From UMGS1519 sp963621885 (lineage in GTDB: Bacteria; Actinomycetota; Coriobacteriia; Coriobacteriales; Eggerthellaceae), in assembly GCA_963621885.1 (NCBI GenBank), contig CAVFFT010000043.1:1-64000 (forward strand): a stretch of DNA of 64,000 nucleotides, given 5' to 3'. Each line of letters starts with the position of its first letter. The stretch's first letter is position 1. The notes beneath the pieces were generated by a model. It searched no databases. It was not told where the DNA came from and worked only from the letters and a program-made list of their open reading frames with translations. A program made the position numbers and the translations under genes. This document shows positions 51,764-60,029 of the stretch, piece by piece.

Positions 51764-53416
51764 CTATAAGGTGCAGATGGCAACAAGCGCTATCAGGACG
51801 CCGACAATCGATTCGCCACCCAGGAAACCGGACGCGACGATAAGGCCATTCTGATCGGAGTTCTCCTTTGCGGCCGTTTGCTCTTCGGCAGCAAGCTTTT
51901 CGCGACGCGATGCGCAAACCTTGTCGTAGATCAGCTTGGCGACGCAACCGAGGAATGCGGTGAACGACATGTAGAAGGGCAGGTAAACGCCCAGGCCAAT
52001 CATCATCGCGGGACCACCGAGGCAGTAGATGAGGAAGCCCGCAACCAGGCCGATGACGAATGCCGGCACATGGGGAATGCCGCCCACGAGAGCCGCGACA
52101 ACGCTCGCCTGTGCTGCAACGAACTGCTGACCTGCGCCAAAGGCGTCGGGACCATAAGCGGAAACAAGGGCGAACATCGCGCCTGCCGCGATGAAGGCGC
52201 CAAGCACGCCGCCGATTCCCTGGCCGACAAGCTGTGCGGTGGGGCTCGTGCCGAGCATATGGCCAGCCTTGAAGTCGTTCATCACGTCGCCGCCCAAACC
52301 GCAGGCAACCGCGATGATGGCCGCGACAAAGAAGAGCTGCAGCTGCGGCGTGTCGCCGATGATCGCGACAAACAGCAAGACGATCAGGCCGAAGATTTCC
52401 ATCGGGTCAATGCCTGTCTGACCAACGGACTGCGCGCTCATGACGACGGTCACGAAAGAAAGCACAATCACAATCGCGCTTCCGATAGGTCCAATGCCCA
52501 GGAAGATGCAGACGACGTAGGAAAGCGCCGCGCCACCGAGAGCGAGCAGGCCCACGCGGTGGGAAATCTTCTTGCCGTCGTTAGCGGTCGCCGCCTTCTT
52601 CGACTTGTTGCTCGCGGACTTGATGGCCTTGAAGATGACATCCTTGAAGACGACGGCAATGCCGCAGCCCATCATCAGACCCATGCCAAGACTCGAATTG
52701 ATTGATTGTCCCAGCTCAACAGTCCAAAGTCCCGCAGCGGAACCACCGGTGACAATGAGAATCTGGCCAAGAGCGCCGCCAAACCAGGCGAACATCGCGC
52801 CGACACCAACAAGGAAGCCGACTGCCATCATCATCGGGCTGAGGTAGAGACCGAAGGTGACACCCGGAATCGTCACTTCGCTAAAGAGCAGCGTGGGAAT
52901 AGCGCCGAGGCAATCACGCAGCGCCGTCCAGATACCGGCGAAGCCCATGGCGGAAAAGAGCTTCACGCCCACCTTGCCGCCCGTGTTGCAAACCTTCAGG
53001 GTTTCGCCTGCCGCCTCACCAATCGGGAATTCCAGTTCCTGCTCTTCGATAAGCTGGCGGCGGAAATAGCCGCAGCCGATGAGGCCGAGCACCACGCCGG
53101 CGAGGGCGATAAGGAGCATCTGCCAGAACGGTACATCGCCCAGGCCCAGCATCCAGATGCCGGGAATGGTGAATGCGAGACCGCCGGCGACCATGGCGCC
53201 TGCTGACATGATGGTGTGGGTAACGTTCGCCTCATTGAGAGAACGCGAGCCAAGCACCCGCAAGAAGAAGAGAGAAATCAATGCCGCAAAAATGATGGGC
53301 CACGGCAAGGCGCCCATCTTGAGTGCGGTGTATGCCGATGCTGCCGTGATGATGACACAGCCGATGCAGCCGATAATGATGCCACGAACGGTCAACTGCC
53401 CGCGCATTTCGTTCAT
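51764..53416 (-). CDS. OPT-family oligopeptide transporter
   Basis: 550 residues and roughly 14 membrane helices. It starts with RGIIIGCIGCVIITAASAYTALKMGALPWPI. ELEFPIGEAAGETLKVCN is the conserved loop, GGDVMNDFKAGHMLGTSPTAQLVGQGIGGVLGAFIAAG is in the core (seen as DFKAGHMLGTSP), and the C-terminal helices end in LVAICTL. Bacterial OPT proteins import peptides or metal chelates with protons; substrate unknown. ATG 53416 is preceded by AAAAGGGGAC. It is convergent with the LUD gene, and a cytosolic loop (KSASNKSKKAATANDGKK) splits the protein. Confidence 0.9.
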   Translation of the reverse strand: MNEMRGQLTVRGIIIGCIGCVIITAASAYTALKMGALPWPIIFAALISLFFLRVLGSRSLNEANVTHTIMSAGAMVAGGLAFTIPGIWMLGLGDVPFWQMLLIALAGVVLGLIGCGYFRRQLIEEQELEFPIGEAAGETLKVCNTGGKVGVKLFSAMGFAGIWTALRDCLGAIPTLLFSEVTIPGVTFGLYLSPMMMAVGFLVGVGAMFAWFGGALGQILIVTGGSAAGLWTVELGQSINSSLGMGLMMGCGIAVVFKDVIFKAIKSASNKSKKAATANDGKKISHRVGLLALGGAALSYVVCIFLGIGPIGSAIVIVLSFVTVVMSAQSVGQTGIDPMEIFGLIVLLFVAIIGDTPQLQLFFVAAIIAVACGLGGDVMNDFKAGHMLGTSPTAQLVGQGIGGVLGAFIAAGAMFALVSAYGPDAFGAGQQFVAAQASVVAALVGGIPHVPAFVIGLVAGFLIYCLGGPAMMIGLGVYLPFYMSFTAFLGCVAKLIYDKVCASRREKLAAEEQTAAKENSDQNGLIVASGFLGGESIVGVLIALVAICTL

Positions 53417-53786
53417 ATATGTCCCCTTTTAACTGCTATTTGCTTTCCTGGCGAAAGTCACATTGCCCGGCCACTATAACCCAGAAGGCATTTGGCATGA
53501 GCGAGGTTTTTGCGAGATTCAAGAGAGGGCGGCAAACGTCGGGTGAAAGCACCTGATGAACCACCGAAATGCGACTATGCGGCCTGAATGTCATACGGCA
53601 GCGCGCGGCAAGCGACGTGGCGGGGTTCACGCTTCGATATGGGTGAAAGGGAATCAGGCTGACTACCGCGCAAAGGGCAGCTGGACGCGAAACTTGCTGT
53701 GCCGCATTGTCGATGCTCGCTTCGGCATAATCAGCCCGGCTTGTGTGGTAAGGTCGAATGAGGAGATACGCGGGAAGGAAAGACTC
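53417..53786. other. Divergent region between the OPT transporter and CoaX genes
   Basis: 370 bases, expected to hold both promoters. An open + frame runs through it into coaX, but shows no homology and no ribosome site. No repeats were seen. Confidence 0.4.
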
Positions 53787-54569
53787 ATGGCGGGCAGTCT
53801 TCTTACGATAAAGGTGACAAATGGGCAGGTTGACCTCGGTGTTTTTGAGGGCAGCCAGCTTTTGGGACGCTGGTCGGGCTCAAGCGGCTCGTCGCTCATG
53901 ACCGATGAGGCCGAGCAGGTGATAGAGGCTTTTCTCACACTGCGCGACATTGATAATCCCGAATCCGCCATTTTGTGCTCGGTTGTTCCTTCCGCGACGA
54001 TGGCATGGGAAGCGGCTGCGCGCCATATGACGGGAAACCGTCCGCTCGTGGTGGGCCCCGGCCTGAAGAGCGGCATCGCCGTGCGCTATAAGGATCCCGG
54101 TCAGGTCGGTTCCGATCGCGTGGCGAATGCGGTTGCCGCGCGCGAGCTCTATGGCTCTCCCTGCATTGCGGTCGACTTCGGTTCGGCGACGAACATCGTC
54201 GTGGTCGACGAGAAGGGCGCCTTTGTTGGTGGCGCCATCGCGCCTGGTCTCGGTTCTTCCATGCGGGCGCTCAATATGACAGCCGCCCAGCTTCCCGGCG
54301 CGGATGTGCGCGTGCCGGAAAACGCGATTGGCCGCACGACCGCCGAGGCCGTGCAGGCCGGCGTGGTTTTGGGCGAGGCGAAACGCCTCGATGGTCTGGT
54401 GGAAGCCATCTGGGACGAGCTCGGATATGACACCGAGTTGGTCGCGACTGGCCGTTATGCACCTGTCGTGTGCGAGGCGTCCAATTACGAATTCACGCAG
54501 GACGGGATACTCACGCTTCAGGGATTGCGCCTCATTTTCGAACTCAACGAGAAGCGCCGCGCCCGCTAA
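53787..54569 (+). CDS. coaX: Type III pantothenate kinase-like protein (CoaX family), atypical N-terminus
   Basis: 260 residues, normal length. The middle is clearly CoaX: KDPGQVGSDRVANAVAA, VDFGSATNIVVVDEKG and VGGAIAPGLGSSMRAL. The phosphate-binding start, usually D-x-G-N-T, reads TIKVTNGQVDLGVF here. The catalytic Asp and first Gly are therefore replaced by Lys and Thr. The second motif also lacks the usual TATTFD aspartate. Either the alignment is shifted or this copy is inactive or altered in function. ATG 53787 with GGGAAGGAAAGACTC is well supported. It is convergent with the P1 peptidase gene, the two stops overlapping in CTAA. Confidence 0.82.
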   Translation: MAGSLLTIKVTNGQVDLGVFEGSQLLGRWSGSSGSSLMTDEAEQVIEAFLTLRDIDNPESAILCSVVPSATMAWEAAARHMTGNRPLVVGPGLKSGIAVRYKDPGQVGSDRVANAVAARELYGSPCIAVDFGSATNIVVVDEKGAFVGGAIAPGLGSSMRALNMTAAQLPGADVRVPENAIGRTTAEAVQAGVVLGEAKRLDGLVEAIWDELGYDTELVATGRYAPVVCEASNYEFTQDGILTLQGLRLIFELNEKRRAR

Positions 54570-55558
54570 ATCTCATCCCACTCGAGGTCGCAGGCGGCGG
54601 GCAGACCGTACGCGCTCTGTGCGCTGCGAACGGCGACGAGAATCGCCTCGGCCATCACCTCTGCGGCGATGCTTCCCACGACATCGATGGGCGCATCAAC
54701 TCCGCCAACGGAAAGGCCATAGATGCTGTCGCCATCCATTGATGTGTGAACAGGGGAAATGGTGCGCGCATAGCCATCATGCGCCATGCCGCCAAGCTTG
54801 CTCAGCTGCCCCTTTGTCAGGTTCGCGTTCGTGATGATCGCGCCGATAGTCGTGTTCGTGACGGCATGCGCCTCGCTCATCGCCTGCGCCTGTTCGTTCT
54901 CATAGAGCTGCGTGAGCGCTTCGGTGGTGCTGCGGAATCCCTTCTTGTCTTCAGTCAGAAGGCCGGCGACGGTTTTGCCGGTAGCCGGGTTGATGATGTT
55001 CCCGATCGCGTTGACTGCGACAATGGCGCCCACCATCAGGTCGCCGACCTGCACGGCATAGCTGCCGATACCGCTTTTCATCGCGAAGTCGGCGCCGAGA
55101 ATCTTGCCGACCGACGCGCCGCAACCCACACCGAAGTTGCCATTGCGATAGTTGCCCGTTTCAGCCGCAACGCAGGCCGCATAGCCCATTTCCCCATCGG
55201 GGCGCACATTCGCGTCGCCCACGAGGAGGTCGAAGATATCCGATTGGCATACGAGGGGCACATGCACCGTTCCAACCGGCAGGCCGATGCCGCGTTCTTC
55301 CAGATAGCGCATCACGCCGCCGCTGGCATCGAGGCCAAAGGCGCTTCCGCCACCCAGCACGACGGCATGAATGAACTCCGCATTCGCAAGGGGGTCAAGC
55401 GTACGCGTGTCACGCGAAGCAGGGCCGCCGCCTCGCACGTCGATGCCCGCCGCCATGCCGTCTGGCGCAATGATGACGGTGACACCGGTCGCCGCTTCGG
55501 CGTTTTCGTATTGGCCCAGCTTGATGCCAGGAATGTCGGTGATGGAAATCGTTTTCAT
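54566..55558 (-). CDS. P1-family (DmpA-like) peptidase
   Basis: 330 residues. P1/S58 features are SITDIPGIKLGQYENAEAATGVTV, DVRGGGPASRDT, HAVVLGGGSAFGLDASGGVMRYLEE, FGVGCGASVGK and the autoprocessing site TNTTIGAI with the Thr nucleophile. Relatives are aminopeptidases or beta-peptidyl aminopeptidases that self-cleave into two chains. ATG 55558 has GAGGGC at a suitable distance; ATG 55564 is an alternative. Substrate unknown. Confidence 0.92.
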   Translation of the reverse strand: MKTISITDIPGIKLGQYENAEAATGVTVIIAPDGMAAGIDVRGGGPASRDTRTLDPLANAEFIHAVVLGGGSAFGLDASGGVMRYLEERGIGLPVGTVHVPLVCQSDIFDLLVGDANVRPDGEMGYAACVAAETGNYRNGNFGVGCGASVGKILGADFAMKSGIGSYAVQVGDLMVGAIVAVNAIGNIINPATGKTVAGLLTEDKKGFRSTTEALTQLYENEQAQAMSEAHAVTNTTIGAIITNANLTKGQLSKLGGMAHDGYARTISPVHTSMDGDSIYGLSVGGVDAPIDVVGSIAAEVMAEAILVAVRSAQSAYGLPAACDLEWDEI

Positions 55559-55636
55559 ATGCATGCCCTCAAAAGAGAAAGGGATGGAGAGGCGTTGTCT
55601 CCATCCCTATTTAATCAATGTGCTTGGTTAAGCGTC

Positions 55637-56746
55637 CTACCAGCGGTCGTTGTCGCGCTTGAATCCGCCGCGACCTCCGCGGTCACCGCCACGGTTGAAG
55701 CCGCCACGGTCGCCACCGCGACGATCATCGTTGCGCTTGAATCCGCCACGGTCGCCACCGCGCTTGAAGCCATCGCGCCCGCCACGGTCGTCGCCATGGC
55801 CGAATCCGCCGCGGCCACCACGGTCGCCACCGCGCTTGAAGCCATCACGGCCACCGCGATCATCGCCATGACCGTAACCGCCGCGACCTCCGCGGTCACC
55901 GCCACGGTTGAAGCCGCCCCTGTCGCCACCGCGCCCGCCACGGTCACCGCCGCGACCTCCGCGATCGCCGCCGCGCTTGTCGAAGCCGCCACGGCCGCCG
56001 CCGCGCTTGTCGAAGCCGCGACCACCACGGTCCGACTTCTTGCCGTCGAAGCTGTCAGCGGCAGCCTTGCGCAGCTCGCGCTCTTCCTCGAGCAGGGCCT
56101 TGGCGCTCTTGCCGGCCTCCGCCTCGATGTTTGCGATGATGCGCTTCAGGCTATCGGCGAAAGCGCCAATCTCCTCTTCGGTGAAGCCGGTGAACAGGCT
56201 CTCCGTCATGTTCTCGTTCGGAACTTTCACCTGGGCGCCCGCCTCGGTCAGCGACACGACGACGGAACCCTTGTCCTCGCCTTCGCCGGTGAGGGTGATG
56301 AGCTCTTCGCGCTCATACTTTTCGAGGACCTTGTTCAGGGACGGCACGTGCATGCCGAGAACCTGAGCCATCTCCTTCATCGTCAGTCCGTCCTTCAGGT
56401 TGAGAAGGGCGAAAACGCGACCGCGATCGCGAATCTCGGGCTGCATGAGGTGCTGGCGCAGAATGTTCGTGAGACGCTGGGTTTCGACCAGCTTGCGGAA
56501 AGCAACAAAGTTAACGCTCAACTGCTCTTCGTCTTCTGCGGCTTCTTCGTTCTCTGCATCTTCGTCAGCGGCATCGTCCGCTTCTTCAGCCTCTTCGGCC
56601 TCGTCCTCGGCTGCTTCTTCAGCCTCTTCATCCTCAGCGAGAGGCTCTTCCTCCGGCTGCTCCTCTTCGGCGACGTCTTCCGCGTCCGCCCACTCTTCGA
56701 TTTCTTCAGAAGCGGCTTCTGAAGACGGCGTGTTGAGCTCTTCCAT
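55637..56746 (-). CDS. Winged-helix protein with acidic N-terminus and long RGG/GR-rich tail
   Basis: 369 residues in three parts. Residues 1-75 are an acidic disordered stretch (runs of E and D). The middle (about 80-235) holds a MarR-like winged helix (TMKEMAQVLGMHVPSLNKVLEKYEREELITL). The last 130 or so residues are a basic glycine-rich region with repeats such as GGDRGGRGG, GGFDKRGGD and GGFNRGGDRGG. RGG regions bind RNA and promote condensates in other proteins; bacterial MarR-like proteins with this tail are unusual. CAGGAG precedes ATG 56746. It follows the amidotransferase gene by 46 bases and is probably co-transcribed. The DNA of the tail is itself tandemly repetitive. Confidence 0.87.
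   Translation of the reverse strand: MEELNTPSSEAASEEIEEWADAEDVAEEEQPEEEPLAEDEEAEEAAEDEAEEAEEADDAADEDAENEEAAEDEEQLSVNFVAFRKLVETQRLTNILRQHLMQPEIRDRGRVFALLNLKDGLTMKEMAQVLGMHVPSLNKVLEKYEREELITLTGEGEDKGSVVVSLTEAGAQVKVPNENMTESLFTGFTEEEIGAFADSLKRIIANIEAEAGKSAKALLEEERELRKAAADSFDGKKSDRGGRGFDKRGGGRGGFDKRGGDRGGRGGDRGGRGGDRGGFNRGGDRGGRGGYGHGDDRGGRDGFKRGGDRGGRGGFGHGDDRGGRDGFKRGGDRGGFKRNDDRRGGDRGGFNRGGDRGGRGGFKRDNDRW
55650..56030. repeat. Internal tandem repeat encoding the RGG tail
   Basis: Repeated CCGCCACGGTC(G/A)CC-type blocks with 12-57-base periodicities inside the coding region, giving near-identical GGDRGG units and a duplicated block of about 19 residues (GDDRGGRDGFKRGGDRGG twice). Such DNA is prone to length variation between strains. 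Confidence 0.75.
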
Positions 56747-56792
56747 GTGTTCTCCTGTTTTCTTGAGATTCCTAATTGCCGTATTACCCCAT

Positions 56793-57566
56793 CTAAGCAG
56801 ATGTTTGCAGCAGAAGATAGTTCTGCGGGGCGCATCCCACAAATATATTTGAATGCGGCGACGCTTGTTTCACAAGTTCGCCCGCGCGATATACTTGCAG
56901 CTGAGCGGTCGGAATGGGTTGCCAGAGCGTGCTGTCGTCGAGCGCTTGCGTGCTGAATATCGCCGCGCCATTTTCCCGCTTCATATATAAGGTACGGGCC
57001 ATCGTGTTCGTATGAACGTAGAGAAATTCGCCATCATCAAGAATGATGTTGAGCTTGTTCCCGTATGACAGCTGCACGATAGCGTTGTTGAGCGCCTCGA
57101 AGCGCTCCGCGAGGCCGAGGTCGTTTCCGTAGCGCAGTTCGGCCGCATTCAGCAGGTCGGTGAGAAAGAGAATGATCCGCTCGCTGTCGGTGTCGCCCGC
57201 TTCGTGTCGATCGTAACCCGTGGTGAGCGCGTCGTTGAAAATCGTGCCGTTGTGAACCATCATCCACTCGGTGCCGTCGTTGTCGGTGTGGATGAAGGGG
57301 TGGCAGTTTTCATATGCGGTAACGCCGCAGGTCGCAAGGCGAATATGCGCGAGAAGATGCGTGTGCATTACGGGCTGGGATACCAATTCGCGCATGAAGG
57401 GAGAATCGATGGCGCGCACCGGCTCCTTGTGCATGACAATTTCGTCGCCTTCACGCCACGAGATACCCCACCCATGCGGGTGCTGCTCGCTATGCTGGAA
57501 GAAGGTGCGCAGGTAGTGCGAAACATCCACCGGGTGGGCGGCGTTTACCGCAAACAATTCGCACAT
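56793..57566 (-). CDS. Class II glutamine amidotransferase
   Basis: 257 residues, a GATase_6/YafJ-like domain. Met1 is followed by the nucleophile Cys2 (MCELFAVNA). HPHGWGISW, HIRLATCG and MMVHNGTIFN are the conserved glutaminase elements. No synthase domain is fused, so the ammonia acceptor is unknown; free proteins of this kind are widespread and uncharacterised. ATG 57566 (Cys at position 2, GGGAAGGAACGACAGC upstream) fixes the start. It is first in a two-gene unit with the RGG protein. Confidence 0.9.
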   Translation of the reverse strand: MCELFAVNAAHPVDVSHYLRTFFQHSEQHPHGWGISWREGDEIVMHKEPVRAIDSPFMRELVSQPVMHTHLLAHIRLATCGVTAYENCHPFIHTDNDGTEWMMVHNGTIFNDALTTGYDRHEAGDTDSERIILFLTDLLNAAELRYGNDLGLAERFEALNNAIVQLSYGNKLNIILDDGEFLYVHTNTMARTLYMKRENGAAIFSTQALDDSTLWQPIPTAQLQVYRAGELVKQASPHSNIFVGCAPQNYLLLQTSA

Positions 57567-57824
57567 GCTGTCGTTCCTTCCCTGGTGGCTTATGCGCTGG
57601 GTGCGTGTTCGGGCTGTTTTGCCCTTGTCTTTGCAGCGGGCGTTCGCCCGGCGTGCGGCCTTTTGCTTCGTGCAACTCGCGTCGCATGGTGGCAAAAGCC
57701 CCTGTTCCAACGCTCTTCTCCTGTCGCAAGGCTGCAGAATAGCACAGCCCGTGTGGCGAAGAGTCTATCCATCGAGAAAACCCTGCCATCTGCTATGAAT
57801 TTGGCATGGGCATGCTTTTTCTCG
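57567..57824. other. Region upstream of the amidotransferase gene
   Basis: No gene. It must contain the leftward promoter of the amidotransferase-RGG unit. Nothing repetitive was seen apart from GCGGGCGTTCGCCCGGC, a short palindrome near 57640. Confidence 0.4.
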
Positions 57825-57853
57825 TTGACAGTGATATGGGGCGGCGGTATAAA
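57825..57853 (+). promoter_or_regulatory. Near-consensus sigma-70-type promoter
   Basis: TTGACA (57825-57830), exactly 17 bases, TATAAA (57848-57853). It points rightward toward the terminator at 57935 with no good coding gene in between. Confidence 0.85.
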
Positions 57854-57867
57854 AGATTCGAGAATAG

Positions 57868-57886
57868 TTAGGTAAGCCTAATCGAA
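57868..57886 (+). promoter_or_regulatory. IdeR/DtxR-type iron box
   Basis: TTAGGTAAGCCTAATCGAA matches 16 of 19 positions of the DtxR consensus TWAGGTTAGSCTAACCTWA. The central TTAGG-TAAG-CCTAA is a perfect dyad. It lies at about +8 of the promoter, where a bound repressor would block transcription when iron is plentiful. Confidence 0.65.
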
Positions 57887-57934
57887 TGGAGGATGTATAG
57901 CCGAACCCCATCAACCCTTACGAAAACACCTTGC

Positions 57935-57981
57935 AAAATCGAGAGTCCCCGCGAATGCCGTCGCGGGGACTCTCGATTTTT
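57935..57981. terminator. Perfect 20-bp bidirectional terminator
   Basis: 57935-57954 and 57961-57980 are exactly complementary, with a 6-base loop (ATGCCG); core GAGAGTCCCCGCGA. T5 follows on the + strand and T4 on the minus strand, so it can end both the small RNA and the leftward trp operon (trpA stops at 58003). Confidence 0.93.
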
Positions 57982-58002
57982 GGTGCGGGTTCAGGGGTTT
58001 TC

Positions 58003-58779
58003 TTACGCCCCGTGTGCGGCGGCTGCCATTTCGCGGACGAAATCGCCCACCGGACCCGCCGCGTTCGTGCCATGCGTCGCGATGATCTTCACGATGGCGC
58101 TGCCGACGATGGCGCCGTCGGAGTCGCCTGCCATCTTCGCCGCCTGCTCCGGCGTCGAGATGCCAAAGCCCACCGCGCAGGGCGTGCTCGTATTCTCGCG
58201 CACGATCTTCACGAGCGAGGGGATGTCGGTCGTGATGCTGCTGCGCATGCCTGTCACGCCGAGGCTCGAGACCACATATATGAAACCGGTCGCTTCACGC
58301 GCGATCATCGCGATGCGGTTTTCGCTCGTCGGGGCGATCATGCTGATGAGGTCGATGCCGTACTTCTGGCAAATCGGCGCGAAGTCCTCTTTCTCCTCGA
58401 AAGGCACGTCAGGCAGGATCAGGCCGTCGATGCCGATCTCGGCGCAGCGCGACAGGAACTCGTCCGACCCATAGGAGAACACCACGTTCGCGTAGGTCAT
58501 GAATACCAGCGGGACGGTCACATCCTTGCGCAGGTTGCGCACCATGTCGAAAATCTTGTCGGTCGTGCAGCCGGCCGCAAGTGCGCGTTCGTTTGCCTCT
58601 TGGATGACGGGGCCTTCAGCGGTTGGGTCTGAGAAGGGAATGCCCAGCTCAATGAGGTCGGCGCCCGCGTCCTGCATCGCGCGTACACAGGCGGCGGTGG
58701 TGGCGAGGTCGGGGTCGCCACAAGTTATGAAGGGAATGAATGCCTTTCCCTTTGCGAAAGCGGAAGAAATCGTGCTCAT
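58003..58779 (-). CDS. trpA: Tryptophan synthase alpha chain
   Basis: 258 residues. DLIELGIPFSDPTAEGPVIQ carries the catalytic Glu and Asp. FITCGDPD, the loop after RNRIAMI-like residues, and SSLGVTGMRSS bind phosphate. It cleaves indole-3-glycerol phosphate and channels indole to TrpB. Its ATG overlaps the trpB stop (ATGA). Last gene of the operon, followed by a 20-bp terminator. Confidence 0.97.
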   Translation of the reverse strand: MSTISSAFAKGKAFIPFITCGDPDLATTAACVRAMQDAGADLIELGIPFSDPTAEGPVIQEANERALAAGCTTDKIFDMVRNLRKDVTVPLVFMTYANVVFSYGSDEFLSRCAEIGIDGLILPDVPFEEKEDFAPICQKYGIDLISMIAPTSENRIAMIAREATGFIYVVSSLGVTGMRSSITTDIPSLVKIVRENTSTPCAVGFGISTPEQAAKMAGDSDGAIVGSAIVKIIATHGTNAAGPVGDFVREMAAAAHGA

Positions 58780-59969
58780 TCTTCGTTCAGCTCCTCTCCG
58801 CGGTAACGGGCGACGGACACACAGTCCTTGTCGCCGCGTCCCGACAGCGTGATGACGATGCTTTGGTCAGGGCTCATGGTGGGAGCGATCTTTATCGCGT
58901 GGGCCACCGCATGCGAGCTCTCGATAGCGGGGATGATGCCCTCGAGACGCGAGAGGTATTCGAAGGCCTGCACCGCCTCCTCGTCGGTGACGGGCACATA
59001 CGTCGCGCGTCCAGTGTCGTGCAGCCATGCGTGCTCGGGCCCGATGCCCGGGTAGTCGAGGCCGGCAGAGATGCTGTACACGGGAGCGATCTGGCCGTAT
59101 TTGTCCTGGCAGAAGTAGCTCTTCATGCCGTGGAAGATGCCGAGGCGCCCAGTCGCGATGGTTGCGGCGGTTTCGAAGGTGTCGACTCCACGACCAGCGG
59201 CTTCGCAGCCGATGAGCTGCACGCCTTCGTCCTCGATGAAGTGGTAGAAGCTGCCGATCGCATTGCTTCCGCCACCAACACAGGCGATGACCGCATCGGG
59301 CAGTTTGCCTTCGCGCTCAAGCATCTGGTCACGAATCTCCTGCGAGATGACCGCTTGGAAATCGCGGACGATGGTGGGGAACGGATGCGGGCCCATGCAG
59401 GAACCGAGGCAGTAGTGCGTGTCGGCGATGCGGCTCGTCCATTCGCGCATGGCCGCGCTCACCGCGTCCTTCAGCGTGCCGGTTCCCGTTTCCACCGGCA
59501 CAACCTCCGCGCCGAGCAGGCGCATCTTGTACACGTTCAGCGCCTGGCGCTCGCAATCGAGCTTGCCCATGAACACGACGCATTCCATGTCCATGAGCGC
59601 GGCGACGGTCGCGGTGGCGACACCGTGCTGGCCCGCGCCGGTTTCAGCGATCAGACGGGTCTTCCCCATCTTCTTCGCGAGAAGTGCCTGGCCAAGGCAG
59701 TTGTTGATTTTGTGCGCGCCGGTGTGATTGAGGTCCTCACGCTTGAGGTAGATCTTCGCGCCGCCGAGGTCCTTCGTCATGCGCTCCGCATAATAGAGGC
59801 GGCTCGGACGGCCGGCGTAGTCGTTGAAAAGGGTGGTAAGCTCGCGCTTGAAATCGGGGTCGTCCTTGTAGCGATCGTATGCTTCTTCGAGCTCTATCAC
59901 GGCATTCATCAGGGTTTCGGGCATGTACTGCCCGCCATGAATGCCGAATCGCCCGCGGGGGTTCGTCAT
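58776..59969 (-). CDS. trpB: Tryptophan synthase beta chain
   Basis: 397 residues, TrpB1 type. KREDLNHTGAHKINN holds the PLP lysine. ETGAGQHGVATATVAALM and CVGGGSNAIGSFYHF (phosphate-binding) follow, then GLDYPGIGPEHAWL. It condenses indole with serine. GGAG precedes ATG. Separated from trpF by a 222-base repeat-containing gap, overlapping trpA by 4 bases. Confidence 0.97.
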   Translation of the reverse strand: MTNPRGRFGIHGGQYMPETLMNAVIELEEAYDRYKDDPDFKRELTTLFNDYAGRPSRLYYAERMTKDLGGAKIYLKREDLNHTGAHKINNCLGQALLAKKMGKTRLIAETGAGQHGVATATVAALMDMECVVFMGKLDCERQALNVYKMRLLGAEVVPVETGTGTLKDAVSAAMREWTSRIADTHYCLGSCMGPHPFPTIVRDFQAVISQEIRDQMLEREGKLPDAVIACVGGGSNAIGSFYHFIEDEGVQLIGCEAAGRGVDTFETAATIATGRLGIFHGMKSYFCQDKYGQIAPVYSISAGLDYPGIGPEHAWLHDTGRATYVPVTDEEAVQAFEYLSRLEGIIPAIESSHAVAHAIKIAPTMSPDQSIVITLSGRGDKDCVSVARYRGEELNEE

Positions 59970-60029
59970 GGTAAATCTCCTTTTATTCAGTTACTTGCTC
60001 GTTGTTGGGCCTGGTCGCAGCGCGAATTG

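Larger units (their letters stand above)
57860..57985 (+). ncRNA. Candidate iron-regulated small RNA (about 120 nt)
   Basis: The predicted start, about 7 bases after TATAAA, is near 57860. A perfect 20-bp stem with U5 ends the transcript near 57981. Between them lies a C-rich, G-poor stretch (57901-57934, CCGAACCCCATCAACCC then ACACCTTGC) that should be unpaired and could pair with ribosome-binding sites (ACACCTT is complementary to AAGGTGT). An IdeR/DtxR-like operator covers the first bases. A short open frame begins at ATG 57893, but GGAGG touches the ATG with no spacing and it reads through the terminator into antisense trpA, so coding is unlikely. This resembles RyhB or mycobacterial MrsI in logic, not in sequence. 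Expression is inferred. Confidence 0.55.

Noticed and set aside
54746..56722. A 658-codon open frame on the + strand
   Set aside because: It is antisense to the P1 peptidase and RGG genes, with no ribosome site or family match. Long antisense frames are expected in GC-rich DNA with repeated codons.
57893..58474. Protein-coding reading of the transcript from the 57825 promoter
   Set aside because: GGAGG touches the ATG with no spacing, and the frame reads through a perfect terminator and then antisense to trpA.
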